5,674 nt of DNA from a bacterium (lineage in GTDB: Bacteria; Desulfobacterota; DSWW01): the NCBI GenBank assembly GCA_030609865.1, contig JAUWSZ010000210.1:1-5674 (forward strand), written 5' to 3'. Below, in pieces: positions 1 to 5,674 of this stretch. The notes beneath the pieces are model-generated. The model was not told where the DNA came from. It made no database searches and saw only the letters and a list, made by a program, of their open reading frames with translations. The stretch's first letter is position 1. The number at the start of each line of letters is the position of its first letter. The translations under genes were made by a program, and so were the position numbers.

Positions 1-453
1 AAGAGGCTCAAGGAGGTCCCGGGCGAGAGCAAGGTGATCATCCTCGTGACGGACGGACGGAACAACGCGGGCAGGATTGCCCCGGAGACGGCGGCCGACA
101 TTGCGAAGACCTACGAGGTCAAGGTCTATGCGATCGGGGTCGGGGTGGAAGGCGAGTCTCCCTTCCTGATGGAGACCCTCTTCGGCAAACGATATGTGTA
201 CCAGAAGGTGGATCTGGACGAGGAAACCCTGAAGCACATCGCGGACGTAACGGGCGGATCCTATTTTCGTGCCGAGGATACGGCCAGCCTCGAGGAGATC
301 TATGCCCAGATCGACCGGATGGAGAGGACCGAGGTAAAGGTCAAGGAGTACATGGAGTATGAAGAGTTGTTTGCCCGATTCGCCTTCCCGGGCCTCCTGC
401 TCATCCTGGCGGGATTTGTTTTGGAAAACACGCGTTTCAGGAAAATTCCCTAA
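1..453 (+). CDS. batA: BatA, vWA-domain membrane protein (5' truncated by window edge)
   Basis: The frame is open from base 1, so this is the C-terminal 150 residues of a longer gene; GTG at 34 is an internal valine, not a start. Visible residues 12-22 carry the vWA beta-strand and TDG motif (T17-D18-G19, then RNNAG), where the aspartate belongs to the metal-ion-dependent adhesion site (MIDAS). A second strand (VYAIGVG, about 42-48) and the segment with IADVTGGSYFRA (about 80-91) complete the fold. A hydrophobic helix at about 125-141 followed by a basic end (RFRKIP) forms the C-terminal membrane anchor, as expected for BatA of roughly 320-340 residues. The DxSxS half of the MIDAS and the N-terminal helices lie outside the window. 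The stop overlaps the next start (TAATG), implying translational coupling. BatA rather than BatB is inferred from operon order, the TDGRNNAG form and the following BatB. The family is linked to stress or oxygen tolerance; its molecular role is unsettled. Confidence 0.92.
   Translation, partial: KRLKEVPGESKVIILVTDGRNNAGRIAPETAADIAKTYEVKVYAIGVGVEGESPFLMETLFGKRYVYQKVDLDEETLKHIADVTGGSYFRAEDTASLEEIYAQIDRMERTEVKVKEYMEYEELFARFAFPGLLLILAGFVLENTRFRKIP
439..442 (+). promoter_or_regulatory. Ribosome binding site for batB-batC
   Basis: AGGA lies inside the last codons of batA, 10 nt before the ATG at 453. It supports that ATG, whose first base is the last base of the batA TAA stop. Spacing is slightly long, so initiation may also rely on ribosomes terminating on batA. 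Confidence 0.55.
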
Positions 454-2297
454 TGAATTTCGCGGCGCTTGAGTATCTCTATCTTTTCTGGATCCTTCCG
501 GCCATGGTTCTCCTGGCCATCTATTCCTTCCGGAAGAAGGATCAACTGCTCCGCCTGTTCGCCGACACGGAGCTTTGGGACCGGCTCATGCCTCACGTTC
601 ACCGCAGAAGGCAGACCTTCAAGTTCCTCTTGCTTCTGGCGGCCGTCGGCCTGCTGCTCACGTCCTTTCTCAGGCCCCGGTGGGGGTTCCACTGGGAAGA
701 GATCAAGCGCAAGGGGGTGGACCTCCTCGTTGCCATCGACGTCTCCGAGAGCATGCTCGCCGAGGATATCCAGCCCAACCGCCTGGAGCGTGCGAAGCGG
801 GAAATCACGGACCTGGTGGGCATGCTCCAGGGGGACCGGGTCGGTCTGGTCGCCTTTGCAGGGGCCGCCTTCCTGGAGTGCCCTTTGACCCTCGACTACG
901 GTTCGTTCAGGATCTTTCTCGATTATCTCGACACCGAACTTATCCCGGTGCCGGGAACGGCGATCGGCGAGGCGATTCAGACGGCGATCCGCTCGTTTTC
1001 GACGGAGAGGAGGGCCTCGAAGGCCTTGATCCTGATCACCGACGGCGAGGACCATCCCGGCGAGGCGGAGAAGGCGGCGGAAGCGGCCAAGGAGAAGGGC
1101 ATACGCATCTTCACGATCGGCATCGGCTCGGAACATGGTGCGCCCATCCCTCTCCGTGGGGGGAAGGGTGATTTCAAGAAGGATCGAAAGGGACAGGTCG
1201 TGATAAGCAAGCTTCGGGAGACCGCCCTGCAGAAGATCGCGCTCGCCACCGGCGGAAGCTATGTGCGGTCCGTGAGTGGAGACCTGGATCTCAAGAAGAT
1301 CTACGAAGAGGAGATACGCGGCAAGATGGAGGCAGGCGAGCTCAAGAGCACGAAGAAGAGACGCTGGGAGGAACGCTTTCAGTGGTTCCTGTTCGGAAGC
1401 ATCCTCCTGCTTGCCTTCGAGGCGATCCTGCCCGACCGAAGACGCCCGCCCGCAAGAAGGGCGGAGCGCCTGCGGTTCGCTTCCCGGAAACAGGCCGTCT
1501 GGGTTTCCCTCCTCGGCCTCGGACTGCTATGCTCTCTAACTCGCTCGGCAGAGGCCGAATCGGTCTACGGGAAGATGAAAAAGGCGGAGGAATCGTACGA
1601 GCAGGAAGCCTACGCCGAAGCCCTCGAGGGATTCCTCGACGCACAGGTGGAACGACCCGAGGACATCCATCTGAAGTACAACATCGGGATCACGCAGTAC
1701 CGGATGCGGGGTTTCGGGGAAGCGGAAGAGGCCTTCTGGGCCGCGGCCAACGCGGGAGACCCCCCGGAACTGAAGCAGCAGGCCTTCTACAACTTGGGAA
1801 ACTCCGCATACAGGCAGGGCAAACTCGAGGAGGCGGTGGCACACTACAAGCAGGCCCTCGACCTGGATCCTGAGGACGAGGATGCACGGTTCAACCTCGA
1901 GTTTGTGCGCGAGGAGATCAAGCGCAGGTTGAACGAAGCCCAGGAGCGGGAGAAGACGGAACAGGAGAAGAGAGAAGAGGGGGAGACCTGCAAGCAGCCG
2001 CAGCAGGGGGAGTCGCAACAGGGGGAGAAACAGCAGGAGGAATCCCAGGGGGACCGGCAGGAGACCGCACAACAGCCCGAGCCCACCCGGCAGGAGTCAC
2101 CCCGGCAGCCGGAACAGGGGCAGGAACGTGAGGATTCGGCCGACGCTCGGCAGCAGGCAGGGGCCGCCCGCGAGATGAGCCCCGAGGAAGCGGAGCGCTG
2201 GTTGAACACACTCGACGAAGAACAGAAGGAAATGGCAAGGAAGCAGGTCCAGAAGGCCCTGAGCAGACGCCCCCACATCCCGGACAAAGACTGGTAG
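453..2297 (+). CDS. batB: BatB-BatC fusion: membrane vWA domain plus TPR protein
   Basis: A 614-residue protein combining two usually separate Bat proteins. The BatB part has two hydrophobic helices (about 9-26 and 57-73) joined by a basic loop, then a vWA domain (about 88-285) with a complete-looking MIDAS: DVSES at 96-100, T169 in PGTA, and D197 in ITDGED. A third helix (about 310-325) follows. After a very basic stretch (328-346), a fourth hydrophobic segment (347-362) ends in an AEA at 366-368 that resembles a signal peptidase site. Then come about three TPR units (371-475; the last, 444-475, is canonical), a Gln/Glu/Arg-rich linker (490-573) and a C-terminus starting MSPEEAERWLN and ending DKDW, which I recall as typical of BatC. 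The positive-inside rule places both the vWA and TPR parts in the periplasm. No frameshift is needed. It probably scaffolds a periplasmic complex with BatA, BatD and BatE; vWA domains bind partners through a metal. Similar vWA-TPR fusions are known in Proteobacteria. Confidence 0.95.
   Translation: MNFAALEYLYLFWILPAMVLLAIYSFRKKDQLLRLFADTELWDRLMPHVHRRRQTFKFLLLLAAVGLLLTSFLRPRWGFHWEEIKRKGVDLLVAIDVSESMLAEDIQPNRLERAKREITDLVGMLQGDRVGLVAFAGAAFLECPLTLDYGSFRIFLDYLDTELIPVPGTAIGEAIQTAIRSFSTERRASKALILITDGEDHPGEAEKAAEAAKEKGIRIFTIGIGSEHGAPIPLRGGKGDFKKDRKGQVVISKLRETALQKIALATGGSYVRSVSGDLDLKKIYEEEIRGKMEAGELKSTKKRRWEERFQWFLFGSILLLAFEAILPDRRRPPARRAERLRFASRKQAVWVSLLGLGLLCSLTRSAEAESVYGKMKKAEESYEQEAYAEALEGFLDAQVERPEDIHLKYNIGITQYRMRGFGEAEEAFWAAANAGDPPELKQQAFYNLGNSAYRQGKLEEAVAHYKQALDLDPEDEDARFNLEFVREEIKRRLNEAQEREKTEQEKREEGETCKQPQQGESQQGEKQQEESQGDRQETAQQPEPTRQESPRQPEQGQEREDSADARQQAGAAREMSPEEAERWLNTLDEEQKEMARKQVQKALSRRPHIPDKDW
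2001..2063 (+). repeat. Imperfect Gln/Gly/Glu codon repeat in the BatC linker
   Basis: CAG/CAA and GGGGAG units recur here: QQGES, QQGEK, QQEES and QGDRQ occupy consecutive 5-residue, 15-nt steps (residues 517-536). It is the densest part of a low-complexity stretch running to about 2171. The purine-rich repetition could let the length vary by slippage or unequal recombination without breaking the frame. It most likely encodes a flexible, disordered linker between the TPRs and the C-terminal segment. The repeat is seen directly; its variability is inference. Confidence 0.7.
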
Positions 2298-2303
2298 TCA
2301 CAC

Positions 2304-4154
2304 ATGGCTCGATCCACCAGAAAAGCGCCTCGAAGACCCGGCACGGAACGAGGTAGGGGAATCCTTCATCGCGGGATCCGCCTCCTTCTTGTTCTGGCCT
2401 GTGTGGGTCTTCTTGTCGCCGGGGCGGCCGCGGAATCCGGCGCCTTCGAGGTCCGCGCCTGGGTGGACAAGACGGAGGCCACCCTGGAGGACCACATCTT
2501 CCTCACGGTATCCATCTCTGGGCAGCGACGGCTTCCGAGCGATCCGATCCTGCCGCCTCTGCCGGATTTCTCCGTCACCAAGGGGGGAAGCTCTTCACAG
2601 ACCCGGATCGTTAACGGGTCGATTCACACCTCTGTGGAGGCCACGTACCTTCTCGCGCCCCGGCGAGCGGGCAGCTTCACGATCGGGCCGGTCCGGATCG
2701 AGAAGAAGGGCCGCACCTACCAGAGTCAGCCCATTTCGGTCAAGATCCTTCCCGCAGCATCCTCGACGGAAGCACGCCCCATGGCGTTCGTGACCCAGCA
2801 CGTGGATGTACGGGACCCGTATGTCCACCAACAGATCGTCTACACCTTCCGGTTCCTTCGAAGGGTCCGGTCGGTAGAGGCCCAATGGGATCCCCCGTCG
2901 TTTCAAGGCTTCTGGGTGGAAGACATAGGGAAAGAAAGGCAGTACGAAAAGGTCTTGAACGGCCAGCGTTACGCCGTCACCGAACTCAAGAAGGCCCTGT
3001 ATCCCCTGTCCGAAGGCCCGGCAGAAATCGGGGAAACCCTGCTGGCCTGCCAACTGGTGGTCCCGCGAACGGGCACCCTGCGCGGCATGGACGGCTTCTT
3101 TGGCAGTTCCTTCTTTGGCAGCCGTGCACCGACCATAACGAAGAACCTCCGCGCAGAGCCGATCCCTCTCGATATCCGGCCGCTCCCCGAGGCGGAAAGG
3201 CCGGAGGCCTTCGAGGGCCTGGTCGGATCCTTCGTTGTCCGGGCGGAGACCGGACAGAACCGGCTCCGGGTGGGCGATTCCACGACCCTGACGGTGACAG
3301 TCACGGGCAACGGGAACCTGAGAGATCTGGTCGAGCTGTCTCCGGAAGACATGCCCGGATTCAAGGTCTACCCCGACAAGCCGAGCTTCCAGGTGGACAT
3401 CCGGGGAGACACGCTGCACGGCACCAAGGTGTTCAAGAAGGCACTCGTTCCGCTCAAGGCCGGAACCCTGGAGATTCCGCCCCAGGAGGTGCCCTACTTC
3501 GACCCGGAAAAAGGTTCGTACCAGATCGCCGGCACGGCCCCCATCATGCTCACCGTAGAAGAGGGCGGCGAAAAGGAGCCCCTTCATCTAGTCACGTCCG
3601 CCGCCCTCCCCGGGTCAAAGAGCTCGATCAAGATCCTGGGCAAGGACATCCTGCCGATTCATACCGGGCTAGCCGGCGCTCGCAGGCAGGCCCCGTCCGG
3701 GACGAGCCTGTACGCAACCCTGGCAAGCCTGCTACTCCCCCCCTGCATCTTCTTGGCCTGCTACGGGAGAAAGCGAAGGCAGGAGCGCCTCGAAACCGAC
3801 CGGCACATCGTCCGCAGGAAGGGGGCCCGCAAGAAGGCGAACCGCCTCCTCAGAGAGGCAAAAAGGCGGGTTCGCCAGCCCGAAGACAAGGAGTATTTCG
3901 GTGAGCTTTCCCGCAGCCTGAAAGGCCTGGTCGGTGACAAGTTGAATCTCAACACGCTGGCCTGCACGCCGGTGGAGATCGAACGGTGCCTTCTGGACCA
4001 GAGAATCGGAGAGGAGGAGGCCCAGGGGACTCGAAAATTCCTGGAGGAACTCGAATACGACCAGTATGTATCGACGAGGCTGGAGGCGGGCGAGAGGGAG
4101 GCCCGATACAAGAAGGCGCAGAAACTATTGGCGCAGATGGACAAGCGTCTCTAA
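2304..4154 (+). CDS. batD: BatD, oxygen-tolerance family membrane protein
   Basis: A 616-residue protein. A long Arg-rich n-region (1-26) leads to a hydrophobic core (27-41) and an AAA just before E44, giving a likely signal peptidase cleavage after residue 43. The exported part (about 44-465) is beta-rich, with recurring Ig-like strand patterns such as AWVDKTEATLEDHIFLTV near the start and LRVGDSTTLTVTVTGNGN at 321-338, characteristic of BatD. A Gly/Phe/Ser loop (about 264-273) matches the short Phe-rich loop common in the family. A membrane helix (about 468-486) is followed by a basic, helical cytoplasmic tail (488-616) with a conserved-looking segment around TLACTPVEIERCL. Length is normal for BatD. 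The ATG at 2304 begins 6 nt after the batB-batC stop and is the only plausible start before the signal core. It lacks a good Shine-Dalgarno, so translation probably depends on coupling. Family membership is firm; the role is thought to be membrane scaffolding in the Bat complex but is not biochemically defined. Confidence 0.93.
   Translation: MARSTRKAPRRPGTERGRGILHRGIRLLLVLACVGLLVAGAAAESGAFEVRAWVDKTEATLEDHIFLTVSISGQRRLPSDPILPPLPDFSVTKGGSSSQTRIVNGSIHTSVEATYLLAPRRAGSFTIGPVRIEKKGRTYQSQPISVKILPAASSTEARPMAFVTQHVDVRDPYVHQQIVYTFRFLRRVRSVEAQWDPPSFQGFWVEDIGKERQYEKVLNGQRYAVTELKKALYPLSEGPAEIGETLLACQLVVPRTGTLRGMDGFFGSSFFGSRAPTITKNLRAEPIPLDIRPLPEAERPEAFEGLVGSFVVRAETGQNRLRVGDSTTLTVTVTGNGNLRDLVELSPEDMPGFKVYPDKPSFQVDIRGDTLHGTKVFKKALVPLKAGTLEIPPQEVPYFDPEKGSYQIAGTAPIMLTVEEGGEKEPLHLVTSAALPGSKSSIKILGKDILPIHTGLAGARRQAPSGTSLYATLASLLLPPCIFLACYGRKRRQERLETDRHIVRRKGARKKANRLLREAKRRVRQPEDKEYFGELSRSLKGLVGDKLNLNTLACTPVEIERCLLDQRIGEEEAQGTRKFLEELEYDQYVSTRLEAGEREARYKKAQKLLAQMDKRL
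3095..3121 (+). repeat. 12-nt direct repeat, period 15, inside batD
   Basis: CTTCTTTGGCAG occurs at 3095-3106 and again at 3110-3121. The 15-nt period keeps the frame and encodes FFGSS then FFGSR (residues 265-274). This looks like a small in-frame duplication in a surface loop of the periplasmic region. The repeat is exact and visible; recent duplication is inference. Confidence 0.75.
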
Positions 4155-4157
4155 AGC

Positions 4158-4161
4158 AGGA
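4158..4161 (+). promoter_or_regulatory. Ribosome binding site fixing the batE GTG start
   Basis: AGGA (in context CAGGAAAAG) lies 4 nt after the batD stop and 7 nt before GTG at 4169. It decides the start: the frame is open further upstream to 3986 within batD, but that extension has no signal sequence or family resemblance, whereas starting at 4169 puts a signal anchor at the N-terminus. Confidence 0.75.
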
Positions 4162-4168
4162 AAAGATC

Positions 4169-4981
4169 GTGAACGAACCGGCTGTCAACAAGATCACGAG
4201 AAGGCTCTCTCAGGCCTGGGTACTCCTCTTCCTGATCCTGTGGATCCCCTCACCGGCCCAAGGCCTGGATGACATTCATTCCCTCCTGTTCCGGGCAAAC
4301 CAGGCATTTCTGGAGGACCGGTATGAAGAGGCAGCAGACCTGTACGAGATAATCGTGGAGAGGGGACATCTCAACGGGCACGTCTTCTTCAACCTGGGAA
4401 ACACCTATGTGCGTCTCGGAGAACTCGGCAGGGCCATCCTGAACTACAAGAAGGCGAGCGTGCTGCTCCCGAGAGACGGGGATCTGAAGGCAAACCTTCA
4501 GTACGCACGTTCGCTCGCCGAGGACCGCATCGAAGAGGCCTCCCCTTCGCTCTGGAACACCCTGGCCTTCTGGTACTTCGGGATGAACCTTCGGGAAGTG
4601 CTCATCGCGTTTGTCCTCTTCAATCTCGTTCTCTGGTTTTCCGCCCTTTTCAACCTCTACAGGAACAGTGAGTGGGCAAAATGGAGCCTCTGGCTCTCCC
4701 TGCTGCTGAGCCTTGTTCTTGGGGCTTCGGCGGGCCTGAAGGCGAGAGAGAGCTTCCGGAACTCAGGGGGGGTCCTTCTGGAGGATGAAGTCCCTGTGCG
4801 CGCCGGGTTCAGCCGGAACGACACCACCCTTTTCGTCCTTCACGAGGGGGCGGAGTTCACGATCCTCGACCAGGAGAAGGGTTGGTGGAAGATCACGCTC
4901 GCGGACGGGAAGAAGGGCTGGGTGGCCGCTCCGTCAGGAGGTCGGGTTGCCCTGACCCGGGATCATCCGATCGCCCGGTAG
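4169..4981 (+). CDS. batE: BatE, TPR and SH3-domain membrane protein
   Basis: A 270-residue protein starting at GTG. A short basic n-region (TRR, 10-12) precedes a hydrophobic segment (16-28) ending SPAQG, a signal peptide or signal anchor. Two TPR units follow (about 34-69 and 70-103; the second contains VFFNLGNTYVRLGELGRAI) with a capping helix to about 116. Two membrane helices lie at about 144-163 and 171-189 with a short loop between them. The C-terminal domain (about 205-256) resembles a bacterial SH3 domain, with VPVRAG, the hydrophobic/Gly pattern HEGAEFTILDQEKGWWKI and GKKGWVAA. The predicted topology puts both the TPR and SH3 modules in the periplasm. This signal-TPR-2TM-SH3 order is the hallmark of BatE. 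It is 14 nt downstream of batD and is the last gene of the operon in this window. Bacterial SH3 domains bind peptides or cell-wall components; the ligand here is unknown. Confidence 0.93.
   Translation: MNEPAVNKITRRLSQAWVLLFLILWIPSPAQGLDDIHSLLFRANQAFLEDRYEEAADLYEIIVERGHLNGHVFFNLGNTYVRLGELGRAILNYKKASVLLPRDGDLKANLQYARSLAEDRIEEASPSLWNTLAFWYFGMNLREVLIAFVLFNLVLWFSALFNLYRNSEWAKWSLWLSLLLSLVLGASAGLKARESFRNSGGVLLEDEVPVRAGFSRNDTTLFVLHEGAEFTILDQEKGWWKITLADGKKGWVAAPSGGRVALTRDHPIAR
4957..4978. other. Short bulged inverted repeat at the convergent gene ends
   Basis: CCGGGATC (4957-4964) can pair with GATCGCCCGG (4969-4978) as an 8-bp stem with a 2-nt bulge and a 4-nt loop. It sits across the last codons of batE and the end of the opposing hydrolase gene. 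There is no T-tract on either strand, so it is not a canonical intrinsic terminator, and it may be chance in GC-rich coding DNA. Confidence 0.25.
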
Positions 4982-5674
4982 TAGGAGGGAGGCCCCGGAT
5001 CCACGAGTTCAGCGCGGCCTTCTTCGATCAGTAACTCCAGGTGGACCATGATCTCCGATATGGCCAGAAAGCCGTCGTACTCAGGAACGAAATCGAACAC
5101 TTCGTCGACGATGTGGTAGAGAGGGCGGGACCTCTTCTTCAGGGCCCCCCAGATTCGCTCCATTCGTTCCCGGTGGTGCCCTCGATAGCTCGAGATGAGT
5201 TCCGGCAGATCTTCGACGAACTCCCCGTGTCCCGGGAACACGTACCTCGCGTCGATCCCCTTCACCTTCTCCAGCGAATCGATGTACGCCTTCAGGCTCT
5301 GGTACTCCGGATCCCGGAGGATCTCCTTCCTCAGCTCGAACAACGGGTTGGGGGTAATGTGTTTGATGATGTGATCCCCGCTGTACAGGATCTTCTGCCT
5401 TGTCTCATACAGGCAGCAGGTCCCCGGCGTGTGCCCCGGTGTGTGGATCACCCTGAGATGATAGTCGTCGCCCTCGAAGACGTCACCGTCCTCCATCACC
5501 TTTACATCGAAGACCGGATCGCAGAGCATGGCGAACAGTGAAAAGCGCTCCCTGATCTTCGCCACCTCGTCGGGCGGCATGTCCACCAGGGCCATCAGTC
5601 GCTCGCCCGCCTCGTCGAACATCTCCTCGCGGTACGTTTCCGCGGTCACTCGCCATGCGTCCTCGGCGTGGACG
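4963..5674 (-). CDS. MBL-fold metallo-hydrolase (N-terminus beyond window edge)
   Basis: The frame stays open to the right edge of the window, giving 236 visible C-terminal residues; GTG at 5649-5647 is in frame but is an internal valine, because coding continues upstream (HAEDAWR). The zinc-ligand motifs present are HTPGHTPG (H81 of the visible protein), SGDH (D100) and FPGHGE (H149), matching the third to fifth motifs of the metallo-beta-lactamase superfamily. The first motif, HxHxDH, must lie upstream of the window. The last 70 or so residues (from RMERIWGALKKRS to VHLELLIEEGRAELVD) look like the winged-helix-type C-terminal domain found in many glyoxalase II-like MBL proteins. The enzyme is probably cytoplasmic, hydrolysing an ester or thioester, but the substrate cannot be read from sequence; a glutathione hydrolase is only one option. 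It is convergent with batE and overlaps it by 19 nt, so it belongs to a separate transcription unit. Confidence 0.92.
   Translation of the reverse strand, partial: VHAEDAWRVTAETYREEMFDEAGERLMALVDMPPDEVAKIRERFSLFAMLCDPVFDVKVMEDGDVFEGDDYHLRVIHTPGHTPGTCCLYETRQKILYSGDHIIKHITPNPLFELRKEILRDPEYQSLKAYIDSLEKVKGIDARYVFPGHGEFVEDLPELISSYRGHHRERMERIWGALKKRSRPLYHIVDEVFDFVPEYDGFLAISEIMVHLELLIEEGRAELVDPGPPSYYRAIG

Noticed and set aside
1523..1545. Lipobox in the BatB-BatC junction (GLLC ending at residue 360)
   Set aside because: The residues before the cysteine do not fit the usual L-[AS]-[GA]-C pattern and the segment is internal to the protein.
2304..2380. Tat signal in BatD because of its Arg-rich N-terminus with RRPG
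   Set aside because: The consensus S/T-RR-x-F-L-K is absent and the RR is far from the hydrophobic core, so Sec export is more likely.
2595..3587. Long antisense open frame of 330 codons opposite batD
   Set aside because: It is entirely opposite a well-recognised batD; its translation has no recognisable domain and is typical of antisense frames in GC-rich genes.
2885..3904. 339-codon plus-strand open frame inside batD in another frame
   Set aside because: Its translation is Arg/Pro/Gly-rich low-complexity sequence typical of a shifted frame, with no start signal or domain.
3986..4168. N-terminal extension of batE into batD
   Set aside because: The frame is open, but the extension would bury the signal anchor; a good ribosome binding site and GTG at 4169 give the expected BatE N-terminus.
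5041..5541. 166-codon plus-strand open frame opposite the MBL gene
   Set aside because: It mirrors the minus-strand hydrolase, whose zinc motifs are clear; the plus-strand translation shows no domain.

Overview
The window holds the 3' part of a Bat ("Bacteroides aerotolerance") operon on the plus strand, followed by a convergent, incomplete metallo-beta-lactamase (MBL) fold hydrolase gene on the minus strand. The DNA is GC-rich, coding density is almost complete, and intergenic gaps are 0-14 nt. Operon content, a fused BatB-BatC and protein style fit a Gram-negative, Deltaproteobacteria/Desulfobacterota-like organism. That placement is inference from general resemblance; there is no rRNA or other phylogenetic marker here.

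Layout: (1) 1-453, the C-terminal half of BatA (von Willebrand A, vWA, domain plus C-terminal membrane helix), cut by the window start. (2) 453-2297, a single 614-residue protein joining BatB (membrane-anchored vWA with an intact MIDAS metal site) to BatC (TPR repeats, Gln/Glu-rich tail, conserved-looking C-terminus). (3) 2304-4154, BatD: signal peptide, long beta-rich periplasmic region, one membrane helix and a basic cytoplasmic helical tail. (4) 4169-4981, BatE: signal anchor, TPRs, two membrane helices and a C-terminal bacterial SH3 domain. (5) 4963-5674 (minus), an MBL-fold hydrolase lacking its N-terminus; its 3' end overlaps batE by 19 nt.

How they may work together: the order batA-batB/C-batD-batE is the classical one, normally preceded by a MoxR AAA+ ATPase and a DUF58 protein, which would lie upstream of this window. 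Hydrophobic segments and charge distribution predict that the vWA, TPR, BatD beta and SH3 domains all face the periplasm, with only the BatD tail and short loops in the cytoplasm. This suggests a periplasmic, membrane-anchored complex built from metal-dependent vWA contacts, TPRs and an SH3 module. The biochemical role of Bat proteins is poorly defined; oxygen or stress tolerance and envelope roles have been proposed. The MBL gene is a convergent neighbour and probably not part of the operon.

I see no RNA gene, mobile element, CRISPR array or clear promoter, and no gene-free stretch over 300 bases. I did not find an evidently new system. The most notable points are the BatB-BatC fusion that keeps an internal signal-peptide-like segment, the repetitive Gln/Glu linker, a small in-frame duplication in batD, and the overlapping convergent 3' ends.
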